The notes beneath the pieces are model-generated. The model did no database searches, was not told the DNA's origin, and worked only from the letters and a program-made list of their open reading frames with translations. DNA of 64,000 nt from Paragonimus westermani. Taxonomy: Eukaryota; Platyhelminthes; Trematoda; Plagiorchiida; Troglotrematidae. Both the position numbers and the translations under genes were made by a program. The first letter of the stretch is position 1; each line of letters begins with the position of its first letter. Shown one piece after another: positions 9,165 through 21,100 of this stretch. The stretch is taken from assembly GCA_008508345.1 (NCBI GenBank), contig QNGE01001289.1, positions 1 through 64,000 of the forward strand. The letters run 5' to 3'.

Positions 9165-12100
9165 GTGAGTAATGGATCACGATCTTTGCGTGATGTTATC
9201 TTTTTAACACAATCCCGTTTAGGTTACTGCTGCATGTTGCCTTATGCTAGCAGGCAAAGTGGAGGAGACACCGAAGAAGGTGCGAGACATTGTAAAAACG
9301 GCACGAATGCTTTTATCTGACTCGGATTTCGCACAGTTTGGTAATGATTCACGCGTAAGTCTCGCACATATGCATATGCGACCCCATCCATTCCGTTTTT
9401 TGTCTGATGACTTACTTTTTCTCTTGTAGGAAGAAGTCATGGCTTACGAACGAGTGCTACTCAAAACAATCAAATTTGACCTGCAAGTCACGCATCCTTA
9501 TTCCTACCTTCTCCAGTTTGTGAAGCGCATCAAAGGTAAGCCATTGGTTAACGACAGTTTTCCATTACCCGTAATATAATTTGATTACTCCAGCTCATTC
9601 AATAATAGGTTTTATAATCCCAGTTTAATTTTCTGTCAGCTGCATGAGCCTTCTATAGATGCGTTTGAGCTCTCTTGTAGTATGTTAGAATGGGGCATCA
9701 ACTATTCGGATTGGATGAACTTGAAACAGGGAATGCGTAGACAAAATAGAGGCTGATGGAAAATGGGTAAGAATTGTTTGGGTGATATGTTTGGCCTCTG
9801 GGCACAACGCGCCGACAGCGTTTGGGGGCTGTTTCAGATGTGTACTTTCCGTTATTGTGTTTCGAGTACCCCAATTCAGCCTAAGAGGCCGCCATGTGCA
9901 TTTCAGCCACGGACACGGGTCGGTCATACAGCAGATGGCTTCATTCTTCGAAGGACTGTCATGTACTCTTGTATTGCCGCCTTGATTTGGATCACGCTGT
10001 TGCTCGGTCTTGTTGCGTCCTGTCATTCGTTCGGAAACATCAAATCGCTGACTGACATTCGAGCAAAAGTGGCGCTCACCGCATGGTTACGATTGAACAA
10101 TGGTTGGATTCAAGTCGTACGTATGAGCCTCACGAACAGGAGAAACTAATCACAGTGTATGCCACGGAGAAAATGTACAGATGTTGTTACCGTGTTGGAT
10201 TCTCGCCGGTTAACCTTAAAAATAAGCGCCATTTGATTTCCCTTAGTCTTGAGCGTGATAACATCCTTTGGGAAGCCATCTGAAGCCGGCGCAAAAACCG
10301 TGAGCATCACTCGGTCGGGATGTCAGAAGTGATGGAGCGAACCTTTTTGTCGGAAAATAGCACAGCATTATTACCCCTGATTTATGGTTGTAGTGGCTGT
10401 CGAACTGGTGCTAACAAGCTCATGTTTGATAGATTGTTCAATCAGCACCAACCATTCTTGATTGATAGGCTTGAACATTTTAAGGGACTGATCTCGTTCA
10501 GATCAATAAGACGTTGAGAACCGATCGGTCAACTGTTTTTGATGTCGTTTTGCTGAAAGTAGGTAGTACGCTGACTCTTAAGCTGTTGAGATGTAGCAGA
10601 GTTCCAGATCCAAATCGCTTCTCATTGACTCTTTCATGATATGAAGGAAGGTTGATATCGAAACCATCAAAACTACTTGGGACTTTGTAAAATATCCTCA
10701 CCAAATGTAGTACGAATGAAGTTGAACAGTTTGGGCGTCGCGTTTAACATGTTATTGATAAACAGACTGGGACTAACACAACGTTACGAGCAAGTTGTAA
10801 CACTCTACGTTTCAACCACCTCGGGAGACCTTCCTCAGGAGTGTTGTAATCGATTACAACACTCCTGAGGAAGGTCACCCGAGGTGGTTGAAACAGAGTA
10901 TTACAGCTTGCTCGTAACGTTGTTTTATCCCCAATCTGTTTATCAATACTTGGGACTTTGTTTACGATTTGAGCTTGTGAATAGTAATTCCGGTTTTCAA
11001 AAAGGGAGTCTTAAATCTACCCAACGTCGACAAAGACACTAGTCTAGCAGCTGTGGTGTTCAGTTTGTTGACTGGTTTGATATTGCATTGGTTCATCTCT
11101 CGTAATGTTTCCTTCGCAACGAACTCCCAGGCAATTGTGCTCAATCTGCAAGCAGTGTCAGAATACATTGGTGGGTGTCTCGGATGTTCACCACTTCTAG
11201 TGGTGTTGGCTATAGGTGTCCGATCTCTGCCGTCCTGTTCAATTTGGTCATAGACAATTCTCTTGAGGGCGTGCTTAATGACTCCAATGATCTCAGTGTA
11301 GTGTTTTTTCCCATCCCTTTGTGGACCGATGTGGAGTATGCGAATGACACCACTCCATATGAACCGTTCTTCTGAAGGCCTAGAGTTCATGCTGAACAGG
11401 AAGAACGGCCTTACTGATCTGCATGGAATACGCTTTGAACCATCAAAGTGCAAAATGGACTAGGACTTTCCACTTCCACTTTACTTATTACAGGCAGTTT
11501 GCTTTAGACTGTGGACCGTTTTACTCACTTGGATTGCGCTATCTGTTCATTGGGCGCTTATTGCCATAAATTATGCCAGATCACTTATAGGCAGAATACT
11601 TTTAAGGTGACCAAACCTAGACACAACGTTTTGAGCTACCCGTGGTTCAACATGGTTACCACTGTTTTCTTTGGGCAGTCGGTTCACTTCACAGCTTTCT
11701 TAAATGGTCAACACCGAAAAAGGTTCCCAATGGGTGTTTTTCCCCTCCTTCTTGATCTATGATTTGGCGCCCTAGCCGACTGATTCTCAAGATTCATGTA
11801 AGCCGTTAGTCTCCGATCATAAATATCGCCGCGATTTAGTTACTTCCCGTTGGACTGCTATTGTGAACAACGTTTGAGTCAGGCACCAATTCCGTGACCG
11901 ATATTCTATCTTGGCTGCCGAAATTCACGGTCGTTATCGGTTGGATTAGGTACCCGACGCTCCAACGGAGCATTCGCCCCAACCCACATTGCACGTTGGT
12001 GCCACTGGTGGTGGGACTAGGATTCAAGACGATCTATTGATGTAGTTGCGGATTATGAAAATACCTACCGTTTCGTCGGCAATCGGTTGGAGACGCTGTG

Positions 12101-15100
12101 GAATTTAATAATCTAAGTCAATGACCATTTCGTATCCATAAGTTTGGTAACGTTTCCTTATCAGTACAATTGTTTTTCCTGGACATGTTTACTTGTTCGT
12201 TTATTTGTTAGAATTTCATTTCGTACACTGCTGCCAGGACCAGTGACAAGTCGAGTCATGGTACACCTGGACATGGCACATGGGTGATAATTTTTGTGCC
12301 TGCGTTGTATGCACTTTTCGTCAATCTGTTTTTTCTAGTATGTTGCCATGTCACCGATAATCCTTACCAGCGCGCATGTAACCCATGCTTGTGGTACTCA
12401 CGTGGCCCAATCGATCGTTTTTTTCCAGTTGATTCAACTTCCGGTAAGAGTTGTGCCGGCTGCCTTCGACCGTTCCCATGGAACTGGTGCCAATTACCGT
12501 CAGACTGCGCCTTTTATCTCTGGGTTTGCTCCGAAGCGTGGCCCCAAATATTCCGCGCTTTTTTCCATTTCGAGTGCAATGCACCGTGATTAGTGATACC
12601 TTTTTATGTTTTGAATGTTTTTTTAATCACTTTCTATCCTTCCTTTATACGCGTGTGTTTCGGTTTTCATCCCAGAGTGCACTCCATATGAATTAGATTT
12701 ATTGTCGAGTTGAAAATCACTCACATTTGATCGCACCATTCGCATTCACATAGACTCTCCAGCCAGCCTCTTTCGAAAAGAAGCACTAGACTCGAGTTTC
12801 TCTCTAATTAAAGCTCGCCAGTAGTGCATATCCTTGCCACAGCCGGGATTTGAACTCCGGTCATTCCAATCATGAGGCAACCGTGTTGACCACTGCGCCA
12901 TTGACCTCACATGACCGAATTATCAAATCCGAACGCCCAACCACTCTCGCTTGTGAGCAACGATCAGTACTCTAAAATATCGCCTTGCAGGTTTAATGAG
13001 ATCATTGATTTCGACTTGTATTGGAAGTCATAATCGTGGGGTTATCGATTGGGGTTAACAAGACAGTTACTGTGTCTGCTCTCGGGACGATCGGGCAATT
13101 TGATCATTGTTCACAAGTGAGAGTGGTTGAACGTTCAGATTTGATAATTCGGTCTGCTTAATGTGAGGACAATGACGCAGTGGTCAACACGGTTGCCTCA
13201 TTAACGCGTGGCCGGAGTTCAAATCCTGGCCATGGCGAGGATATGCACTACTGACGAGCTCTAATGAGAGCGAAACTCGAGTCTAGTGCTTGTTTTCGAA
13301 AGAGGCTGGAAAGTCTATTTGAATGCGAACCGTGCGATCAAATGTGAGTAATGTTCAACTTGAAAATAAACCAAATCCCCGACTAATCATTAGATCTATT
13401 GTGTCCAGTTTTACATCCTTGCATTTAGGGTCACGCAAGCTCTGTCTGTCTGTACAAACACCCTCGCATTTTGCCTAGAATCTTGAGCGCGATGTAACTT
13501 AGATGTTGTGAGGTTTCTGGGACTATACTACTACTATACTACTACTTTGGCATCTTAGTTCGTCGGAAGTCGTAAGAGACTCCCGATATGTGTTGTGTGC
13601 TGGTTGCGTTGCTGTGTTGTACAGTTGTACCTGCAACGAATTATCTATACAAGAACAAGCGAAACTATTAGTGTGGTCTAAGAGTAATTAACCGATATGT
13701 GACCGACGATAATTCAGTATAGCGGCGCTGAAATAGATCGATGGGATTTTACGGAGCACGCTTTAAATCCCTACGTTCAGCAGTACGTTTCAAAATTCTG
13801 TGAAAATATATTGGAATTCTAATGTCTACTTCAGGCGCTGGTGAGTAGTATAATAGTAATGCGAAATCCAGTCCAGAAGTTACGGTCTGGGTTGATCTCG
13901 GCGGTTTATTAAGTACAATCGGTGAGGTTGAATGAAAAAGACATTCACATCGACAGGTCTCTTTGGAGCAAACAGATTGCTGTGTAATTATTTAGCTATG
14001 GATTTGCCAGCTGAATTGTGACAGACAAGTCGTCAGTGCTCTCAACAGGTTAGGCATTCGATTGTGAGATAACAGTACTACTGGCCAGTCACCGTTAACA
14101 CCTGAGCGGTGGCACCGTTCGACAGTCCCCATTAATGCTCCCTCATTATCCATCAGTGGATTACTTGGTTCATAGCACTGGTAACCTGTCCGTGTCACAC
14201 TCCAGTCGTTTCAGTGGTTAGTTGTGTGTTCCCGAGTATTGCGTCATTCGCATGCTTCATTGAAACCTGTCGACGTATGTGTGCTTCATGGTACCTAAAT
14301 TAGTCTAAAGCGGCTTCTGAGAAGCACGGTAGACTACACTAGTGATAAAACATTATTTTCTCATACGCTTTAATGGGTGTACGCCATCTGGTTTTTTTTA
14401 CTTGTCGGATGGCTTCTCATTTGAATGAGCTCTGCCTGCCACCTTCGCAAATTTATGGCCGGTTGTGGATTTGGTTACATGAGCAAACCAGGTCATTGCT
14501 TTTCTCAACGGACGTACAAGCAAGCATCGAAACGGGTTATCTAGTTAATGACCCATGAGATACCTGCGGTAGGCAAGTGGAACTAGTTGGTAATCATTAC
14601 ACAGACATCTGCCGCTGGTCACCATAGTAATCCGAAAAATTAATTCACTGTGATGTTATGGGTCTGTAATATACAGCTTTACTGTCATGAAACACGAGTA
14701 ATACTACTGCACTTGCCTGTTCTATACATGTAGAAGTCATTGATCCGTACCAGTTAGCTAATTTGAACACAATGGCTTTCGCTTTTTTGTCACTTTGGTT
14801 TCCGTATCTTCTACACATGTTCAACCTTGTTGAACGCCTTGAACTTTACTTTATAGTTTGCTTCATGGAAGTGATTACTAGGTCTTTTCTTTCACGTGTT
14901 CTGGTGGTTGCATATGTTCTCACATTGAGATATTTGTTTCCATTCTAAGTATATAACTGCGTATGCACGTTTCTGGGTGCTTGATTCTTGTATGCACTAA
15001 TGCTGTCAGTCTCACTTGGTACTTTTTAGGAAACAAAGAGAAGCTGAAGGAGCTTGTTCAGATGTCCTGGTCTTTTATCAATGACAGCCTAGCAACCACA

Positions 15101-18100
15101 TTGTGTTTACAATGGGAACCGGAGATTGTTGCTTGTGCGGTGCTCTATCTGGCTACTCGCATGAAAAAGTACACGATCGAAGATTGGGAAGGACGTCAGG
15201 TGGGGCTGCGTTGGTGGGAAAGTTTCGTTGAAAATATGAGCACAGAAGTGAGTGAAAACGCGGCTGACCGGTTTTTTAGGCGTATCTGCCGTTCGATATT
15301 TAACAGCACTAATGTGTAATTTTTCCACATGTTGAAAAATAATCTACACTTTTTCGAGGCTTCCACATCGTATGTCTCACTTTAACGAAAAGCACTAGAT
15401 TCATTTTTTGTTTTTGTCAGACGAGAACGTTACTGCTTGTTTTTGTTTGAATCAGGATTTGAGCCCAATTTCGTGTGTTCGTGATGCGAGCATGTCGTTC
15501 TTCATTCACTCTAGGCATGAATGAATGATCAAACCGATCGTTGTAGAGTACGCAGTTTGTAGTTCTAAAATTTTCATCGAAAAAAGAACTCTAGTTCAAG
15601 TAGAATTGTTTGTTGCTGGCGCGTAACATTGTTCATGGTTCAGTCATTTGATTGGGCTCCGTTGGCGACGCATTTTTCTGCTAACCGTGTAGACGGCTGA
15701 AGGTTTTTTTTCACCGAAGTGTTCAAAAACATGATATCGTCGAACTCTGCCTGATCCCGTAAATCGTAATCTTTGTAAACTTTTGCTTCAGATTCCACTT
15801 TCTATTGGTCTCACTACTTTTCCTTGCAAATCCCTCACATTGCGCTGCTCTGTTCACATCAAATGCATAGCTCTCCTCCGGATTCATTTTTTTCAACTGC
15901 AACATGGTTATTCACCGTCATATTCGATTTTTCGAGACTCGTTCTACTGCAGGAAATGTCGAAGTTATGCACCGTTCAAAATTCGTCAGATCGTTTGTTA
16001 GGTGTGAAACGTGATCGCAAACATTTAGTTTTCGAAGAAATGGCTTACGTGTATCACCCCGTCGTGTTAAATTCGCTCCATTTTGATAAACAAAGATGAC
16101 GATTCCAACTTGTGTACAACTCGACATCAAAGTTATATTACACTTCTAATACAGACACAAAGAGTTGCTATCACACTAGGAAACCTTGTAACTGTGTATA
16201 TGTTATTCGCTGACGATTCTTTATAGTTTATGCCATATTAAATCGCTCTGTTTGTACCAATGATCTTCACTTTTTACCATCTCTTGTAAACTGCGCTAAA
16301 TTGTAGAAATTTTCTTCAGAGGCCATATGGTTTTATGATTAAACGATAGAACATAATAGAATGGTACGACCGTCGCTTACAAACAACTGTCGTACAAATA
16401 CGAGTGCAAATATGTGGCTACTTCTGATGAATGTCCGACTTGTAGTTTCAGTGTGACTCGGTGCATGGCATATTGTGAACAGTTGTACCGAGATGTCCGC
16501 TGTACAGAAATAAAGCATAAGACTATGATAATGAGGCTATCTGTAATTTTGATAGATACCTATCTGACAGCCAAACTGTATTCGATGCATGGAGGTGTCC
16601 AATGTGAAGATTGACCATCGGTTGGTTGTGTAGAACTTGGGTCCTCCAATGCACTGTTTATATGTTCGAGTATATCTTGTTCTCTATCTAGAATACTCAT
16701 GATCTCGTGATCCTTCACAAGAAATGGTTTTGTTTTGCTCAACTAATCATTCTAAGGGTAACTCGCTGAACCTACACCAGAAGATGAGCTGTTTCACCTG
16801 AAAAGTACACTTTGCTTCCGGAACAATCTACTAGAACCTCTTTACAGTAGATTGATTCGAAGGCACATCTGACACGCGTGTTCAAGACACTGACCTGAGT
16901 GTTTGTACACTTTAGTCACCAAAATCATCTCGGTAAACTCACGATGTACTCATTGTTTTCGTTAGTCAACTGTTCCTCGCTGCACTGCGGCGTGTGTTTG
17001 TATTGTCTTTTTTTTGCTGTGGCTTGGTTTTTCCTCCATTCATTTTCCACTGTTTTTTACGTTCCCAATTTTATCGTTTACCGACCTTCCGAACCTGAAA
17101 CCATCCGCCCATTTCCCTATGTTCTGTAAACCGTTCAAAACATATCCAGATGTACTCACGCATTAACTCTAGGATCCTATAATTCTTAGAAGCCATCTAT
17201 CTCAGTGTACGTTTAGGTATTAGACCACAACTCTCATACTTGTTCAAGCTACTTTGACACCACTGAAGCTCAGCTTGACGCTGGTGGTAGGCCTAAAACG
17301 CTTACCAACATGGCTTGACCAAATCTGCTAGTGTGGCCCACCCACAACCCTCATTCGGCTGACTGCACTTATGTCGGATCCATGGGGAGCGTTCGTTTGT
17401 CACCTAACGTTAAGGTGCAGGTTAATCTGTGAAGCTTTCAGCCGGCTAAGTCTTATACTCATGCACTCTGTTCCGATAGGTCATAGCCACTTTCATCGTG
17501 CAGACCGGCCTGTCTGCAGATGTCCATCTGGCATCGTGTCGTTCCGTTTGGCAGATTCCGTATATTAACGGAGACATCTTTCCCCGCATAGATTTCTTCC
17601 AGTCATGAAACGACGTCTTTACCTCATTCAGGTGACCGATAAGTAGTGCTGTTATATCTTACCATTGAGAAAACATCAGTTGTCAGATCCAGTTGTTAAG
17701 CCTTGGGTTTCATGAGGCACCTCTGAAACCGATCACTTATTCTCCGATAGTGCGCACAATGATAAGAGACCATTCAGTATGCACATGAACCCTGATACTT
17801 CCAAAAAGTTTCACCTATGAATTTCAGCATTTAGTATGTTTGTTTTCCTCGAGATTCTTTTTGGTTCTATCCACCCTGATAAGGTGTTTCATATAAGTGT
17901 TATGTAATCGGCCTGATGAGGAATAATGGAAGACGACTCTGTTCACTACACCGTTTTTTGATTCTGTTTTCACACGCTCAACTTTTGTGTTTAGTGAACA
18001 GCCACTGGAACGTTCTTCGGTAAAGTGGTAAACTACAATATGACAGTGAGCTGCATCTTGCGGATTTGCCCCGGTTTATCTCGTTGGCTACATACTGTTT

Positions 18101-21100
18101 TCCAGAGGCAACAGATTTGGAAGTCAAAACGAACATGTTTATCCTCCAAAGTCAATTGGGCAGTTACAAAGTGATCAAATGATCGGTAACAACAAATTTT
18201 GCACGCACATTACTGGTAGATATTGCTTGCTTCACATAACTCTAGTCAGTGCAAGGAAAGGAGTTCTGGCGTTACGTTAAAAGCGGGTGAACCAATTAGC
18301 GGGATAACCTGGTTTTTGGATATGTATAATATTGGTTGAGATGACCCAGTTACTTCTAACGTACTCATCATCTCTTCTTTAACAGCTTACGTAGTTTCTG
18401 GCCACCAGAATTTCTCTTGCCCGTTTTAGCCGCCTGTACAACTCTGTTTCGGGCTTTGTTCGTTATTCATCCAACGGAGGTAGCCCAGTCAACTAAACTG
18501 GTTTAAAATCACCATGGATTCAATCCCGTTCGCTTCTGCTCGTTGATGTACCTCAGTATTCTCATCGTATCCATCCATTTAAAACGACCCAGGAACTGCA
18601 TGTTCCTTTGATACGTAGGATTCATAATGATCACAACGACCATGACTGTACAGGATAATCAGTTTTCATGACTCTTTTTTGATCCGGCACCTCCAGTACG
18701 TATGTCCTTGTGCTGACTTCATCTTCTTTGATGCTTTGGCATGGTGGTCACTTTTTTGTGCTGTTTTGACCCGGAGGGCTATGCTAATTGGGACTTTGGT
18801 CCCTCTACGTTCAACCCTGTTAAACCAACCAAAGAGGATCAGCCGGACAAAAACAGTCGCGCCCACAGGTTTGTATCTCACCTTGGTCATTTCATAAGAG
18901 TACTTTGACCGTGAGGCACGGACCTGTGAATATGCAGAACTTCTTTTTTACAGTTACGGTATTGCTTTCTTTCACATACACAAGGAGAGGTTAGAAAAGC
19001 TACCCTCAAACAAAAAGCATTCCGGTCGCCTAACGGTTGACCGTGATCACTGGTGTGTTATCCCTTACAGTCAAAAAATGTGCATTAATTCTCAAATGTT
19101 CGGTGTCTTACAAGACGACTGCTGTGCGCAACAGTAATAGGAACGATTCGTCGGTGTCCTGTTCATTACACACCCTGGCTGGGTCAACCTCCCACTGTTA
19201 AGTGAGTTAGATCCTCAAGCCATTGGCTCTGGGTGGGGCCCCATGAAAAAACCCGACCTTCTTTTATCTCGCAGGTTATGCTTTTGAGTCAGAGACTCAG
19301 TCTGAGGTTCTGGTTGTCAATGTGAGGCATGCGCGCGAACATGAGACGCCGTACATCGAGATATGAAATGTGCATGCGCTGCTGGTCCGATGTGGTACCG
19401 GACGATCGGAACGCCGCACCACACTGACCGCGATGAAATTGATTCGCCACAGCATCGATGTTGAAACCTTCAGTGAGACACAGCTTGAAGACCAATGTAA
19501 GCTCTGAGTAGTATGTGCCAGGTACACATCTTGTTAAATAATTTGCCCGGCAGATTGTGCTCAGGAGCACGATGTCTGTTCCGTGGCAGCCACCTGCGTC
19601 AATTTGTTGGTGATTGGCGAACAACACAGCATCAGTCATCGGACCATGTTTATGCGCCCACAACTCGGTCGTAGTAGATGTGGCACATTTCTTAATGTTT
19701 ATGGCTCAACTGTGTGTCACACTGATGATTCAAAGGACCAGTTCTGTGATGAGCTGTCCGCCACAATCCGGTCAGCACTGGTGAGTTACCGTTTTTTTCT
19801 TCTGGATGATTTCAACCCGCCAGTTGGGCGCAACTCAGCAGCTTAGCTGGGAGTTTTCGCATCTCACGACATTGGTGTAATCAGTGAGAACTGTGATCGT
19901 CTGCTTCACTTGTGTGCTGCTTTTGAGTCGGCCATCTCATGCACCTGGTTCTGGTGGAATGCAAGCGACAGCACAACATAATCTCACCCACGAAGTGATC
20001 ACCATAGTTCGCTTGACTACATGATCATGTGACAGCGTGACATTCGTAAGGTGTGTATCACGCGAGTGATGCGCGAAGCTGAATGTGGCACATCCCATAG
20101 GTTGATCGGGGCCAAATAATTCATTCCTGTTTACAAGCCGGTTTATTTCAGACCACCTGGACAGTAGCAGAAACTGACTGTTAAACAAATCAACCAAGTA
20201 AAGAGGAGAACGATATTCCAGTATGCAGTCCGCCTCCGTACCCCACTAACCCTGACGGTATGTGTGCAACACCAAAAGGTAGAGGTAACGGCGGCAACCA
20301 TCGAGACAACCGGTGTGCAGCGCCAGGAACGCTCGGTCTAGTTTGAGGACAAAAACGCAGCTATCTTCAACTTGATACAGCGTTTGCTGTTCCTACACTG
20401 GACTCGAATAGTGAAAACAAAAGACCCACGTTTTGGAGTATTCACTGTCAGCTCGCCGAACAATTCGGCGAAATCAAAGACGACCGGCGAAAAAAGCAAG
20501 TTGATTTGATGCAGGGCTATACTGGCCACCGACAACACAATGAATTCTGTGATTCGCCGAAAACGATTTTTGTCCCATCCGTCCAGTCTGCTAAAACACT
20601 GATTGTCGGGAACTGACCTTCCGTGCACTCAACCAAAGGACATAATGAAATTCTAGGGCAGGCACTTTAATAGCCCACTAAACCGACCATATGTCATTTA
20701 CTGTATGGTCGTGATCAGCCTGCCACAACAAGCTTTCCAGACTTCACTTAATATCTCGCGGAGGTGCAGAGGTCTGAGAAACAGAAAGGCTGTAGGAGAA
20801 GATAGGTTGCCGAAGGAACTACTGAAGCATGTTTTGGAACGTGCTCTGCTTTAGTTGGTTCATTCTACCTAGGAGTTGGGAGCAACCCCGCAGGATCGTA
20901 CCTTTGTTTAAAGATAAGGTTAGCAAGCGGTGCACCACTAGCTGTTGGGGCGTTAGTCTACTGAGCTGAGCTGGAAAAGTGCCTGCAAGAATCCATCTGA
21001 TCCGACTGAATGCGGACTTTTTGAAGGCAAATGTTGCTGAGGTTCACTGTGGATTCCGAGCGAGTCTTGGTATGATTGACCTAGTGTTTGCTGCCCGATA

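Larger units (their letters stand above)
10689..10946. mobile_element. 258-base palindromic insertion (Penelope-like family remnant) with 15-base target duplication
   Basis: The exact 15-mer TACTTGGGACTTTGT occurs at 10674-10688 and again at 10947-10961, flanking an insert whose left and right halves are inverted copies of each other about an axis between 10851 and 10852 with no spacer. The left half is longer and ends in AAAATATCC; the right stops at CTGTTTATCAA. Each half holds a hammerhead-like motif. Related copies lie at 43556, 50882 and 59480. The insertion interrupts a LINE, so it is younger than it. No protein domain is present; the Penelope link rests on the ribozyme-like motif. Confidence 0.75.
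10550..12110 (+). mobile_element. Decayed LINE in cyclin K intron 3, split by a later insertion
   Basis: After the insertion at 10689-10946 the translation gives [19 protein letters not shown] (RT fingers, normally VIPxFKKG), [29 protein letters not shown] (motif B), VEYANDTT (YADD box changed to YAND at 11337-11348), RFEPSKCK, and a thumb-like [10 protein letters not shown]. From about 11850 to 12050, pieces such as FRDRYSI and HGRYRLD fit the conserved tail of fluke LINEs. Many stops and shifts are present. The endonuclease is missing or unrecognisable. It lies in the sense orientation of cyclin K. Confidence 0.7.
12692..13377. repeat. Inverted repeat in cyclin K intron 3, ~275-base arms, 134-base loop
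   Basis: The two SINE copies face each other tail-out, with arms at 12692-12966 and 13101-13377, separated by 134 bases. Similarity runs from CAACTYGAMAATAAA at the outer ends to TGATC at the inner ends. Both arms are inside one intron, so the cyclin K pre-mRNA would carry a long imperfect hairpin. Confidence 0.8.

Noticed and set aside
9763..10149. 128-codon open frame in cyclin K intron 3, open also on the opposite strand
   Set aside because: Both readings lack motifs; the conserved cyclin K exons splice across it without needing it.
15420..15540. Possible SINE from a minus-strand B-box-like GGGCTCAAATCCTG
   Set aside because: No A box at the right spacing, and no match to the SINE at 12.7-13.4 kb.
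19289..19663. 124-codon minus-strand open frame over the intron-4 LINE
   Set aside because: It is the antisense of the LINE endonuclease region; the plus strand carries the family motifs.
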